Assembly: GCF_016808335.1 (NCBI RefSeq)
Contig: NC_053146.1
Location: forward strand, 12,531,015-12,595,014
DNA: 64,000 nucleotides
Origin: Panicum virgatum
Taxonomy: Eukaryota; Streptophyta; Magnoliopsida; Poales; Poaceae
Reading direction: 5' to 3'
Positions 54,980 to 64,000 of the stretch are shown here, in pieces (within the stretch, counting starts at the first letter, position 1; each line of letters starts with the position of its first letter). Below the pieces are notes generated by a model. That model did not search any database, had not been told where the DNA came from, and saw only the letters and a list, made by a program, of their open reading frames with translations. The translations under genes were made by a program, and so were the position numbers.

Positions 54980-56280
54980 ATGGTGAACACCAGACGTGGT
55001 TCTGACCAGCAGGGGCAGAACAACCAGGGTCAGAACACCCAGGGGACCGGGATCCCGATGCCTCCGCCTTTGACTCCGGAGCAGTACTTCCAGCTCCAGA
55101 TGCAGATGATGGCTACCCTGAACAACACGGTTCAGGCTCTTCAGCATGCTCACACTCAGCCTCCGCCTCCTCCACCGCCGCAGCCTCGCGACAGGCGTGC
55201 TGAGTTCCTGAGGGGTCACCCGCCGACGTTTTCTCACACGTCCGACCCTCTTCAGGCTGACGACTGGCTCCGTGCAGTGGAGCGCCAGTTGGACATCGCC
55301 CAGTGCGATGATCGTGAGCACGTCTTGTACGCAGCTGGACAGCTGCGAGGGGCAGCTTTGGACTGGTTGGAGTCCCACCCAGTTCAGGACCGCGAGGCTC
55401 TCACCTGGCTCCAGTTCCGGGAGCGTTTCCGCAGCCACAACGTCCCCGCGGGCGTAATGAAGATGAAGCAGAAGGAGTTCCTTGCACTGAAGCAGGTAAT
55501 CTTAAATATAATCATTCAGCGGTTTCTTTTGAGCTAATGCCCCTTGTTCTATCCTTATGAATCTTGAGTTAATCTTTCGATATCTATCTGTCTTTGTCAC
55601 TTCAGGGGACTATGTCGGTCACGGAGTATCGTGATCGCTTTCTTCAGCTGGCTCGCTACGCCCCTGCCGATGTTGCGGATGACCGCAAGAAGCAGGAGCA
55701 CTTCATGGAGGGCCTTGAGGACTACCTCCAGTACGCGCTGCTCAACCTCCGCTTCGACGACTTCAACCATCTGGTTGACAACGCGCTCAACACTGAGCGC
55801 AAGCACTTGGAGATGGAGGACAAGAAGAGGAAGATTGTCCCCGTTGCTTCCGGCAGCAACACTCGTCCTCGCCTCCAGCCGTCCCAGCAGTACCAGCAGC
55901 AGTACCGGCCTCCCCAGCAGTACCAGCAGAGGCCGCAGCAGTACCCGCCTCGACAGCAGCAGCAGGCAGGTCAGGGCCCGAGGTTACCGGCACCTTCGGC
56001 TCATGCTCCACCAGCTCCGCCAGCACCTCAGGCTCCACGTCCGGCAGCTCCTACCGGACATGAGGCTTCGACACTTGCACGCGTCTGCGATCACTACGGC
56101 CAGCCGGGGCACTACGCCAACACTTGCCCCCGGAAGGCGCAGGCGGGACAGCAGGGGCGCCCAGCTCAGCCCAGGGCGCCAGCACAGGGTCGGGTGAACC
56201 ACGTGATGGCCGAGTCAGCGGCCGAGGCTCCTAACGTGGTTATTGGTACGTTCATGGTCAACTCTCACCCTGCTACAGTG
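54980..56280 (+). CDS. Element D gag (intron-containing)
   Basis: ATG at 54980 (MVNTRRGSDQQGQNNQG). Exon 1 to 55495 is open and contains the gag domain (TSDPLQADDWLRAVERQLDI, MKMKQKEFLALKQ). The intron is 55496-55605. Exon 2 from 55606 continues GTMSVTEYRDRFLQLARYAP, DDFNHLVDNALNTERKHLEM and a Gln/Pro-rich part. The CCHC knuckle is altered to CDHYGQPGHYANTC, losing the second Cys. The reading runs on into protease in the same frame. Retained as CDS because gag itself is open if the intron is removed. Confidence 0.82.
55496..55605 (+). other. GT-AG intron in element D gag, 110 bp
   Basis: Donor CAG/GTAATC, a pyrimidine-rich 3' end (TATCTATCTGTCTTTGTCAC) and acceptor TTCAG/GGGACT. The insert is AT-rich in a GC-rich gene and has stops in the gag frame. 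Flanking codons join LKQ to GTM, the usual contiguous gag order. Confidence 0.8.
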
Positions 56281-59200
56281 CTTTTCGATACCGGTGCTAC
56301 TCATTCTTTCATCTCCAAGTCATTTGCCGAGCAGCATCAGTATACCGGTTTCTTGTATGAGGACAGCTATGGTAGTTACCTCACCTGGGGGTCAGATACG
56401 TACATGTTCTATATGCTCCAGAGTTAGTATTGTCATAAAGGGGGTAGAATTCCGCACTGGCCTGATAGATATTGACTCCTCGGGGATAGATGTGATCTTG
56501 GGCATGGAGACCCTTACCAGATGGGGAGTCCGTATTGATTGTGCTCAGCGGACAGTTCACTTATCGGCATCTGATGGCCAAGAGGTGACAGTCAGTGCTT
56601 CAGAGCCTTCTGGATTTCTTCATCAGATGGAGGCTAGACCCACGGACGGTATTCGCGTGGTGTCTGAATTCCCGGATGTCTTTCCGGATGATCTGCCAGG
56701 TATGCCTGCCTGAACGCGCCATTGAGTTTTGTATTGATCTCTTGCCTGGCACAGCTCCTATTGCAAAGCGGCCCTACCGTATGGCACCTATAGAGCATGA
56801 AGAAGTCAAGAAAACTATTGATGAGTTGCTAGCCAAGGGCTATATCCGTCGCAGCTTCTCTCCTTGGGCTTTTCCATTATTGCTGGTAGATAAGAAGGAT
56901 GGCTCGAAGAGGATGTGTGTGGATTATCGGGAGCTGAATGCAGTCACTATCAAGAACAAGCATCCACTACCCCGTATTGAGGATCTCTTCGATCTGCTTC
57001 GAGGTGCTCGTATATTCTCGAAGATTGATCTTCGTTCGGGTTATTTTCAGTTGAGGATCCGTCCTGGGGATATTCCGAAGATGGCATTCACCTGCAAGTA
57101 CGGGCTATATGAGTACACGGTCATGTCCTTCGGCTTGACTAATGCCCCGGCTTTCTTCATGCATCTGATGAACATGGTTTTCATGGACTATCTGGATGTC
57201 TTTGTGGTGATTTTCATTGATGATATTCTGATCTTCTCCAAGACAGAAGAAGAGCATGAGGAGCATCTGAGACTCGTATTGCAGAGATTGAGAGAGCATC
57301 AGCTGTATGCCAAGTTCAGCAAGTGCGAGTTCTGGATTGACGAGGTTCCATTCCTCGGTCATGTTATCTCTCAGGGAGGCATTGCTGTTGATCCGAGCAA
57401 GGTAAAGGATGTGCTAGAATGGGAGACACTGCAGACAGTAAATGAAGTCAGGTCATTCTTGGGCTTAGCAGGATATTATCGGAGGTTCATTGAGAATTTC
57501 TCCAAGATCGCGAAGCCTTTGACTTCTTTGCTGGAGAAAAATGTGGCTTTTGTGTGGACTGATGAGCGTCAGAGGGCCTTTGATGAGCTGAAGAAAAGGT
57601 TGACTACAGCGCCAGTCCTGACTCTGCCAAACCAGACGAAGAGGTTCACGGTGTATTGTGATGCTTCGAAGGATGGTCTTGGGTGTGTTCTGATGCAGGA
57701 GGGCAGAGTGATTGCTTATGCTTCACGGCAGCTACGCCGGCATGAGCTGAATTATCCCACACATGATCTTGAGTTAGCCGCAGTTGTGCATGCTCTGAAG
57801 ATTTGGAGGCATTACTTGTATTGACAGCGTTGTGATATCTACACTAATCACAAGAGCCTCAAGTACATTTTCACGCAAAATGAGCTGAATATGCGGCAGA
57901 GAAGATGGCTAGAGTTGGTCAAGGATTATGACCTGGAGATTCACTATCATCCGGGCAAGGCCAATGTTGTAGCAGATGCTTTGAGCAGGAGAAGTTATGT
58001 CAACATGGCCGTGGCTTTCCAGATGCCTCCAGAGTTATGTGAGGAGTTCGAGCAGTTGAGTCTGGGCTTCTTGCATCATACTTCCAGTGCAGCATTTGAG
58101 GCAGTACCGACTCTAGAGTCAGAGATTAGGCAGCATCAGAAAGAAGATGAGAAGCTGCAGGAGATTCGTGAGTTGCTCAGGAAGGGCAAGGCTCCTCATT
58201 TCAGAGAGGATGATCAGGGTACCTTGTGGTACAAGAACCGGATCTGTGTGCCAGATGTGAAGGATATCAGGAAGTTGATTCTGAGTGAGGCCCATGATAC
58301 AGCATATTCTATTCATCCGGGCAGCACGAAGATGTATTATGATCTGAAGGAACGTTTCTGGTGGTATGGGATGAAGCGTTCAGTGGCAGAGTACGTGGCT
58401 ATTTGTGACACCTGTCAGCGTGTCAAGGCTGAGCATCAGAGGCCAGCAGGTCTGTTACAGCCTTTGAAGATTCCAGAGTGGAAATGGGAGGAAATCACTG
58501 TGGACTTCATTGTTGGGTTGCCTCGTACTCAGAAAGGGTACAACTCTATATGGGTAGTAGTGGATCGATTGACGAAGGTTGCTCACTTCATTCCAGTGAA
58601 CACTACTTACTCCGGTGCTAGACTCGCAGAGTTATACATCTCTCGGATTGTCTGCTTACATGGTGTGCCCAAGAAGATCATATCTGACAGAGGGTCTCAG
58701 TTCACTTCTCGGTTCTGGGAGCAGCTCCATGATTCGTTGGATACGAAGCTGCGTTTCAGTACGGCATATCACCCTCAGACAGATGGGCAGACAGAGAGGA
58801 CCAACCAAGTGTTGGAGGATATGCTGAGAGCTTGTGCCATTCAGTACGGTACTAGTTGGGATAAGTGCCTGTCTTATGCTGAGTTCTCATATAACAACAG
58901 CTATCAGGCCAGTCTGAAGAAGTCCCCCTTCGAGGCATTGTATGGCAGAAAATGCAGGACTCCTCTCTATTGGGATCAGATTGGTGAGAAGCAGCTCTTT
59001 GGCCCCGAGATCATAGATGATGCAGAGCAGATGGTTCAGGCTGTGCGGGAAAATCTGAGGATTGCACAGAGCAGACAGAAGAGCTATGCTGATGGCAAAT
59101 GGAGAGACCTGACTTTCAGTGTCGGTGATTATGTTTACCTGAAGGTGTCTCCGATGAGAGGAATCCGCCGATTTAATGTCAAGGGGAAGTTAGCACCTCG

Positions 59201-59552
59201 GTATGTGGGTCCATTCAAGGTGCTAGAGAGGAAAGGCGAAGTTGCTTATCGCCTGGAGTTACCTCTCAGCCTCTCAGGAGTTCATGATGTCTTCCATATA
59301 TCTCAGCTGAAGAGGTGTTTGCGAGTACCCGAGGAGCAGGCACCACTGGATGGAGTAGATGTGCAGGAAGATCTGACTTATACTGAGCATCCGGTGAAAA
59401 TTCTGGAGACATCAGAGAGGGTTACTCGGAACAAGCGCATCAAGATGTGCATAGTTCAATGGAGTCACCACAGTGAAGCTGAGGCTACTTGGGAGCGAGA
59501 AGATGAGTTGAAGAAGACATATCCAGATCTTTTTTCTAGCCAGCCCAGCTAA
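56281..59552 (+). pseudogene. Element D pol: protease, RT, RNase H, integrase, chromodomain-like end
   Basis: Protease LFDTGATHSFISKSFA is intact at its active site. An extra base near 56337 and another near 56707 shift the frame. RT is complete with [14 protein letters not shown] and [11 protein letters not shown]; RNase H shows [14 protein letters not shown] with its Asp. A TGA at 57822-57824 replaces Glu and a D-to-N change follows (DIYTNHKSL). Integrase is open from 57891: [48 protein letters not shown] and [14 protein letters not shown]. The end is [20 protein letters not shown], a chromodomain-like tail; stop at 59550. Confidence 0.9.
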
Positions 59553-59568
59553 ATCTCGGGGACGAGAT

Positions 59569-59588
59569 TTCTTTAAGGGGGTAGGGTC
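59569..59588 (+). promoter_or_regulatory. Polypurine tract of element D
   Basis: TTTAAGGGGGTAGGGTC lies directly before the 3' LTR, as in element C. Confidence 0.8.
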
Positions 59589-62500
59589 TCTAACACCCTA
59601 ATTTAAATTCCAGCATTTATTAATAAATTTAATTGGCTTTATTTAATTTTCTAAGGTTCATTGTGCTTAGATGACATTAAATCTAATTTTGGTTCTCAAG
59701 TAATTAAAATTTTGTCATAGGTCTACTTTTAATGTTGCATTCATGCTGAAGCATTTATTTCTGCTTGTGTGTCTAAGGTTGTTGAATTCGAAATTTGTTT
59801 GAATTCAAATAGATTTTGTTTAGTTTTGGAAAAGGAAAAGGAAATAGAAATCAAACCCACAACCAAACCCAACCCAGCACCTCAGCCGGCCCGCTTTCCC
59901 TCTCCTCGCATGGGCCTTCTTTCCCTACCCAGCCCAGGAATCGCGGCCCACTCTCTCTCCTTTTCCCCCCCGGGACCCAACCCCGTGCGAGGCCGATCTG
60001 GCTTGCTCCAGCACGCCCCCACTCCACCCCGGCCTGTCCCGCGCTTCCCCTCGGCCCGCGTCACTTTCCCTCACTGCCTGGCCGGGCCCATGCGTCGGGG
60101 TCATCCCTTTCCCCTCACCGCGCGCACGCAACGGAAGCCCCACAATCCCCGCCGGGGATCTCGCCGCGTCTTTCACGGGGCACACACGCCCAGAAACCCG
60201 GCGCCCCCTTTAAACACCCCAGGCCGCACCCCCTGCAACCCAAAACCCCATCCCGCAGCCGCCACCACAACCCCACCTCCACGCCGCGTCTTGCCGCCGG
60301 CACAGGACCTCTGCGCCGTCGTGGAGCCGCAGCTCCGCAACGCCCTAGCCCCTGCAAATCCTCGCGTGAGCTTCGCCTTGGATCCAGGATCAGCCCCGAG
60401 GCAGCCATCTTCGAGCTCCGCCACGATCACGCCGGATTTTTCCACCCGACCCGCCACCGGTGAGAAGTTTCGCCGTGGCAATTCGACGCCGTTGGAGCCT
60501 CTCCGATCACCCTGACCGCCATATCTTCCTCACAGGCACCTCTGAAGTCGATCCGTGCAATCTAGGAGCCCGGCACGCCTCTGTTTCGACCTCTTCGCCG
60601 ACGCCGTCCGTGCGCCGCCGCTAGACGACGCCGTCGACGCCACTCCGCTGCTACTTCGACCACCCCGCGCCCTTGGTAAGGTTCGGCCCACCTCCCTGAT
60701 GTTTTTGAACCCTAGCTCGTACCCAGTAGACCACCAGAACCCCTAGAACGTGCCCACGCCGGCGAGATGCGCCGCGCCCTAATTCCCTCCCCTGAGTGTC
60801 CAGGCGGACTACGCATGCCATGGCGATGCTCCTAGGCCGAAGCCGCGTCGAAATCGAGCACAGGAACCCCAGAATAGCAGCACTCCGGCGATCTCCTGCC
60901 GCGGGGCAGAGTCGCCGGCACGTTCCGCCGCCGCCGCCGCCCGCGAAGCAGCCCAGCAGTTCGATCCGCAGCCTACGACCTAGATTAGATCTAGAGACCA
61001 GCTTTTTCGAGCCGCCAGATCGAGATCCAACGATCCACATCGCTGGATACCGGTTCGCCTGTCCATTTTGCATAAGAGCCCCTTCCTTTTGTTAATATCA
61101 ACCCGCGGTCCAGCTGTATAGAAAACTAATTACGGTTTGGCCCTATTTTATTCACTTAAGCCCCTGAGCTTTTTAAATATCAAACCCGCCATCCAGCACT
61201 CATTCTTTTACGCGTTAGACCCTAGGTTTATCCTTTAATTATGTTTAGGCCCTCGATTTTTGCAGAAAACCCCCTGAAACTTAGTTTTTCTCGCAGATAA
61301 GCCCCTAGAACTTGTTTTTGGCCTAGATTATGCGTTTTAGCACCGTTTTAGGCGTTCTTTATGTCCACGCGATCGTTGTAATGCGTAGAACAGTTTAGGC
61401 TTAGTTTTTCTTGCTGTTTTTATGTATTGATGTACTGTTTCTTAGTTTTTGTTAGTGTTTGCTTGTATGCTTATTATTGTGCTTTGTTTTGGCCATGTGT
61501 TCGTGAGTAGACGTTGATCCATTTGAGGAGCCCCAGTACCAGTACCCGGAGCAGCCATCTTCCGAGCACTTTGAGCAGCAGCAGGAGCAGTACGAGGAAG
61601 GCAAGTATAACATGAACAACCTATCATCTTTAAATACATTTTCATACTGCATTTAATTCTGTATGCCTATAAGGACTTGTCCTAGCCACTTTATATCCTT
61701 TATATATCCTTTGGGTTGCATTTTGTTTAGTTGTGCTAGGTTGCTGCGCTATAACACACTCTGGTCCTTTTTAATTAATTTGATTAATGGTTTACTTGAA
61801 CTTAATTCTGAGAGTGGCCCTCTGTGCTTCGTGCTTGGGTGGCTCACGTCTCGTTAAAATATGGTTTTTGTAGAAACAAGGTTTAGGGGCCAGCACGGTG
61901 CTTAGTGCTTGGTTGGCCACTCTCCATAAGGACCGGTTCATAGAGCGACAACCTGGGACAACAGCGCTACCACAAGGCTAGAATGGGATAGACTTGGTGT
62001 AATAATTAGGTCTTTTTGGTTTGGAGTAACTTACCTGCGGGGCAGGGGCAGTAAGCTTCTATGGCCCTCGTGCTGAGTGGCCTCGTCTGTGCTTCGTGTC
62101 TTGACGCCCACTAGACCTACTCCATAGTCGCCGATCCACCCTCGCGGTTACTCCCTACCAACGAGATTCTTTGTAAAGGCCTCGTAGTGAGTCGCTAGTC
62201 ATCTCACCTAAGGAAGTGTGATGAACAACTGGCATAGCTCACGACTTGTGGGTAAAGATGTGCAACCTATGCAGAGTGCAAAACTGGTATACTAGCCGTG
62301 CTCACGGTTATGAGCGGCCCAGATCCTCCTTTTGATTAGTGGGGTTGTCTCCTTCCGACGAGGGAGGTGCCTCTCGGGGTTACCTTGGTTTGGTTTGGTA
62401 TGGTTCTCCGTAGTATCATGATTAAATTTGACTAATTACTATGTAACTGGATTAATGGTAATTCATCAACTTGTAGTAAATAGCTTTAATAAAATTTTGC

Positions 62501-62949
62501 CAAGATTAAAAGCTAATGCAGTTGAGTCAGCCAACCTTAGAGCCTCATAGTTTGTGTTATACTTGTTGAGTACAAGTTGTGTACTCACTCTTGCCTCTTC
62601 TCTACTTTTTCCTCCTGGCTACGCTACTGTTGCTCAGTTCCTGCCGACACGAGGGAGTTCGTCCAGCGCTACCAGGACTACGAGGACTTCTAGGTGTTCG
62701 TCTCCCAGTCGACGTCCCTGTGGCGCCCTGCTCAGCTTCGGAGAGTTCTTTTATCGTATTTGTACTTCGCTTCCGCTGTATCAGACATTTTGTCATTTAT
62801 GTAATAAATAACATTCGTATTCGCTTTATTATGTCTTATTCGTGATATGTGCTGTGATATACTGTTCATTTTGTTGTATATATGTGTGACTTGATCCTGG
62901 CATGTATATGATTGCTCGGTTTATGTTCTTTTATAAACCGGGTGTTACA
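59589..62949 (+). repeat. Element D 3' LTR, 3361 bp
   Basis: The first bases read TCTAACACCC, so the canonical TG has mutated to TC. It ends GGGTGTTACA before GAGTA. It is about 36 bp shorter than the 5' LTR because of one deletion near 60769. LTR-internal exons are at 61511-61600 and 62638-62693, both open. Confidence 0.9.
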
Positions 62950-62954
62950 GAGTA
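62950..62954. repeat. Target duplication GAGTA, right of element D
   Basis: Matches 51008-51012. Confidence 0.9.
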
Positions 62955-63440
62955 CTGGTCTTCGGTGAAGGGGGGTTACCTGCGAAGTTCTTGAGGCTGA
63001 GGCACTTGTTGCACTAGTCTTGGGTCTTGACGAGGGGGTTTCATCATCACCAAACGATCTCTAATGGTCTGTCGCATTGTCTTGCAGCGAAGTTCTTGTT
63101 CTTTTAATTTGTTGAGTTGTTCCTCTAACTCTTCGGCAGATAGCTAGTGCCCTTTTCCCTTTGCTGTTGCAGCTGCCGCATTGGATGTGCCGGCCTGTGT
63201 TTGCTGCGCTTGAAGTTGCCTCTCCGCGAGGCATGCGTCGATTCTCTTCATGGCTTGGATGTCTTCGGCGGAGATGCCGAGGTCATGGAGGTCGACCTCA
63301 AGGCCTCCGTTAGCGAGGTCTTCACCGTGGTCGTCATTGTTATCGGCGTTGGTTGGGACGATGATGTTGTTCGAAGGCTGGGCTTCGGTCGAAGCGTTGG
63401 ATTCATAAGTGCTGGGGTTTGGTTTCTTCTTTGCTGCCAT
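62955..63440 (-). pseudogene. Element A gag, N-terminal part
   Basis: The ATG at 63440 opens MAAKKKPNPSTYESNASTEA, followed by VDLHDLGISAEDIQAMKRID and ACLAERQLQAQQTQAG. The frame meets TAG at 63144-63146, after which codons for a Glu/Gln-rich helix remain (LEEQLNKLKEQELRCKTMRQ). It is then cut by element D. Confidence 0.75.
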
Positions 63441-63465
63441 GTGGTCGTGTCGAGGACGAACCGCA

Positions 63466-63480
63466 GGTGGGTGCCAAATC
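63466..63480 (-). promoter_or_regulatory. Primer-binding-site region of element A
   Basis: On the minus strand GATTTGGCACCCACC follows the 5' LTR within 2 bp, the right place for the tRNA primer site. I cannot name the tRNA with confidence. Confidence 0.55.
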
Positions 63481-63825
63481 TGTTGGTGTAAGACACTCTC
63501 CGGGACGAAGAGGTCACAACAGCCCTAACGAAGGGAGACAAGAACTCGTGAAAGGAAAACACTAGCACAAAGACAACACGAAAATCAAAGCAATAGGGTA
63601 ATTGCACTGTATTCAATGTGTCTTTCAATTACAAAGGGGGGTATTTATAGCCCGAAATCTCAACTACTCACTGGCCTGAATTCCCTTTCTACCCCCTAAC
63701 TGCCAGCATCCAGGAATATTCCCTGGGCAGAACTGTAATGTTACATCACCCGACACAGATTAGTGGAATTACAGCTGTACTCCCCGTACAATATTCTGAC
63801 AGTGGGGCCGCTTCACTTCGCTTCC
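63481..63825 (-). repeat. Element A 5' LTR, inner part only
   Basis: 345 bp matching 25330-25674 with a few substitutions. Identity stops at CGCTTCC (63825) and unrelated sequence beginning TGAAGCGTCC follows. Confidence 0.85.
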
Positions 63826-64000
63826 TGAAGCGTCCCCTCATAAGAGAAGACTTAAATGTGATACAAATATCAGTCCCAGGAGGCTGATAACACATTTATT
63901 ACATCAGATGGTACGTCACCGTACAACTCTGCGCGGAAGTGGGCAGTGAAGCGCCACTATCGCAAGGACAACAACTACAACCTAGACAAGAACATGAAGC
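63826..64000. mobile_element. Probable start of another LTR element, cut by the window edge
   Basis: The sequence starts TGAAGCGTCCCC exactly where A's LTR breaks off and contains ACATTTATTACATCAGATGG. A leading TG at a break in an LTR fits a further LTR retrotransposon insertion. Its other end is outside the window, so it cannot be confirmed. Confidence 0.4.

Larger units (their letters stand above)
51013..62949 (+). mobile_element. Element D: chromovirus-type Ty3/gypsy retrotransposon, 11,937 bp
   Basis: Same family as element C in coding region, leader and right part of the LTR, but with longer LTRs (about 3.4 kb). Inserted in gag of element A with a GAGTA duplication. Both LTRs are nearly identical, so insertion is fairly recent. 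Frame breaks in pol make this copy non-autonomous. Confidence 0.92.
25330..63825 (-). mobile_element. Element A: Tat-lineage Ty3/gypsy retrotransposon (outer host)
   Basis: LTRs start TGTTGGTGTAAGACAC at 25330 and 63481. Its own DNA is found in three blocks: 25330-29281, 45312-51012 and 62950-63825. These are separated by nested elements B (with C inside) and D. Read on the minus strand the order is 5' LTR, PBS-like site, gag, protease, RT-RNase H, second RNase H, integrase, spacer, antisense gene, PPT, 3' LTR. This order with dual RNase H and an antisense gene is the Tat (Grande/RIRE2-like) arrangement. The pol genes carry frameshifts and stops. Confidence 0.85.

Overview
This window looks like nuclear DNA from a grass (Poaceae), probably a panicoid. 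The evidence is an intron-bearing EmBP-1-type bZIP gene with GC-rich 5' exons, nested Ty3/gypsy elements of the Tat, Athila and chromovirus lineages, a MULE carrying a plant mobile domain gene, and CACTA ends with 'TTAGTACCGG' subterminal repeats. Nothing bacterial or organellar is visible. The species assignment is inference; the families are read directly from the sequence.

Layout. 1-2160: AT-rich DNA with a 4-copy minisatellite and two CACTA 3' termini side by side. 2200-7830: two tandem copies of a roughly 1.9 kb segment. The second copy is split by a 1.34 kb LINE-like insertion with a 16-bp target duplication and ends in a decayed ankyrin (AKR2-like) exon on the minus strand. 7830-10500: repeat-rich intergenic DNA. 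10511-14228 (minus): the only intact-looking host gene, an EmBP-1-like G-box-binding bZIP factor with nine coding exons (380 codons). Its introns hold an RTE-type LINE fragment, a poly(A)-only retroposition scar and one Stowaway-like end. ACGT-core motifs lie in its upstream DNA.

14851-24596: a 9.75 kb Mutator-like element inserted about 620 bp upstream of the bZIP ATG. It has 350-410 bp inverted termini and an 8/9-matching 9-bp target duplication. It carries a degraded MURA transposase, a degraded plant-mobile-domain (PMD) gene and two GRF-type zinc-finger-like genes facing each other.

25330 to beyond the right edge: a nest of LTR retrotransposons. The outer element A (Tat lineage, minus strand) has gag, protease, RT-RNase H, a second archaeal-type RNase H and integrase, plus an antisense multi-exon gene with its own TATA box next to its 3' LTR. 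Element B (Athila-like, gag-protease only, plus strand) sits in A, and its 3' LTR is cut short at a 7-bp microhomology. Element C (chromovirus, plus strand) sits in B with a CACAG duplication. Element D, a sister of C, sits in A's gag with a GAGTA duplication. A's right LTR appears to be interrupted by yet another element at 63826.

Most interesting: (1) the four-gene MULE; (2) a GT-AG intron inside gag of C and D; (3) a split acidic reading frame with a GC-AG intron inside the LTRs of C and D; (4) the TATA-driven antisense gene of A; (5) four tandem hairpins with compensatory stem changes in the LINE-like insertion.
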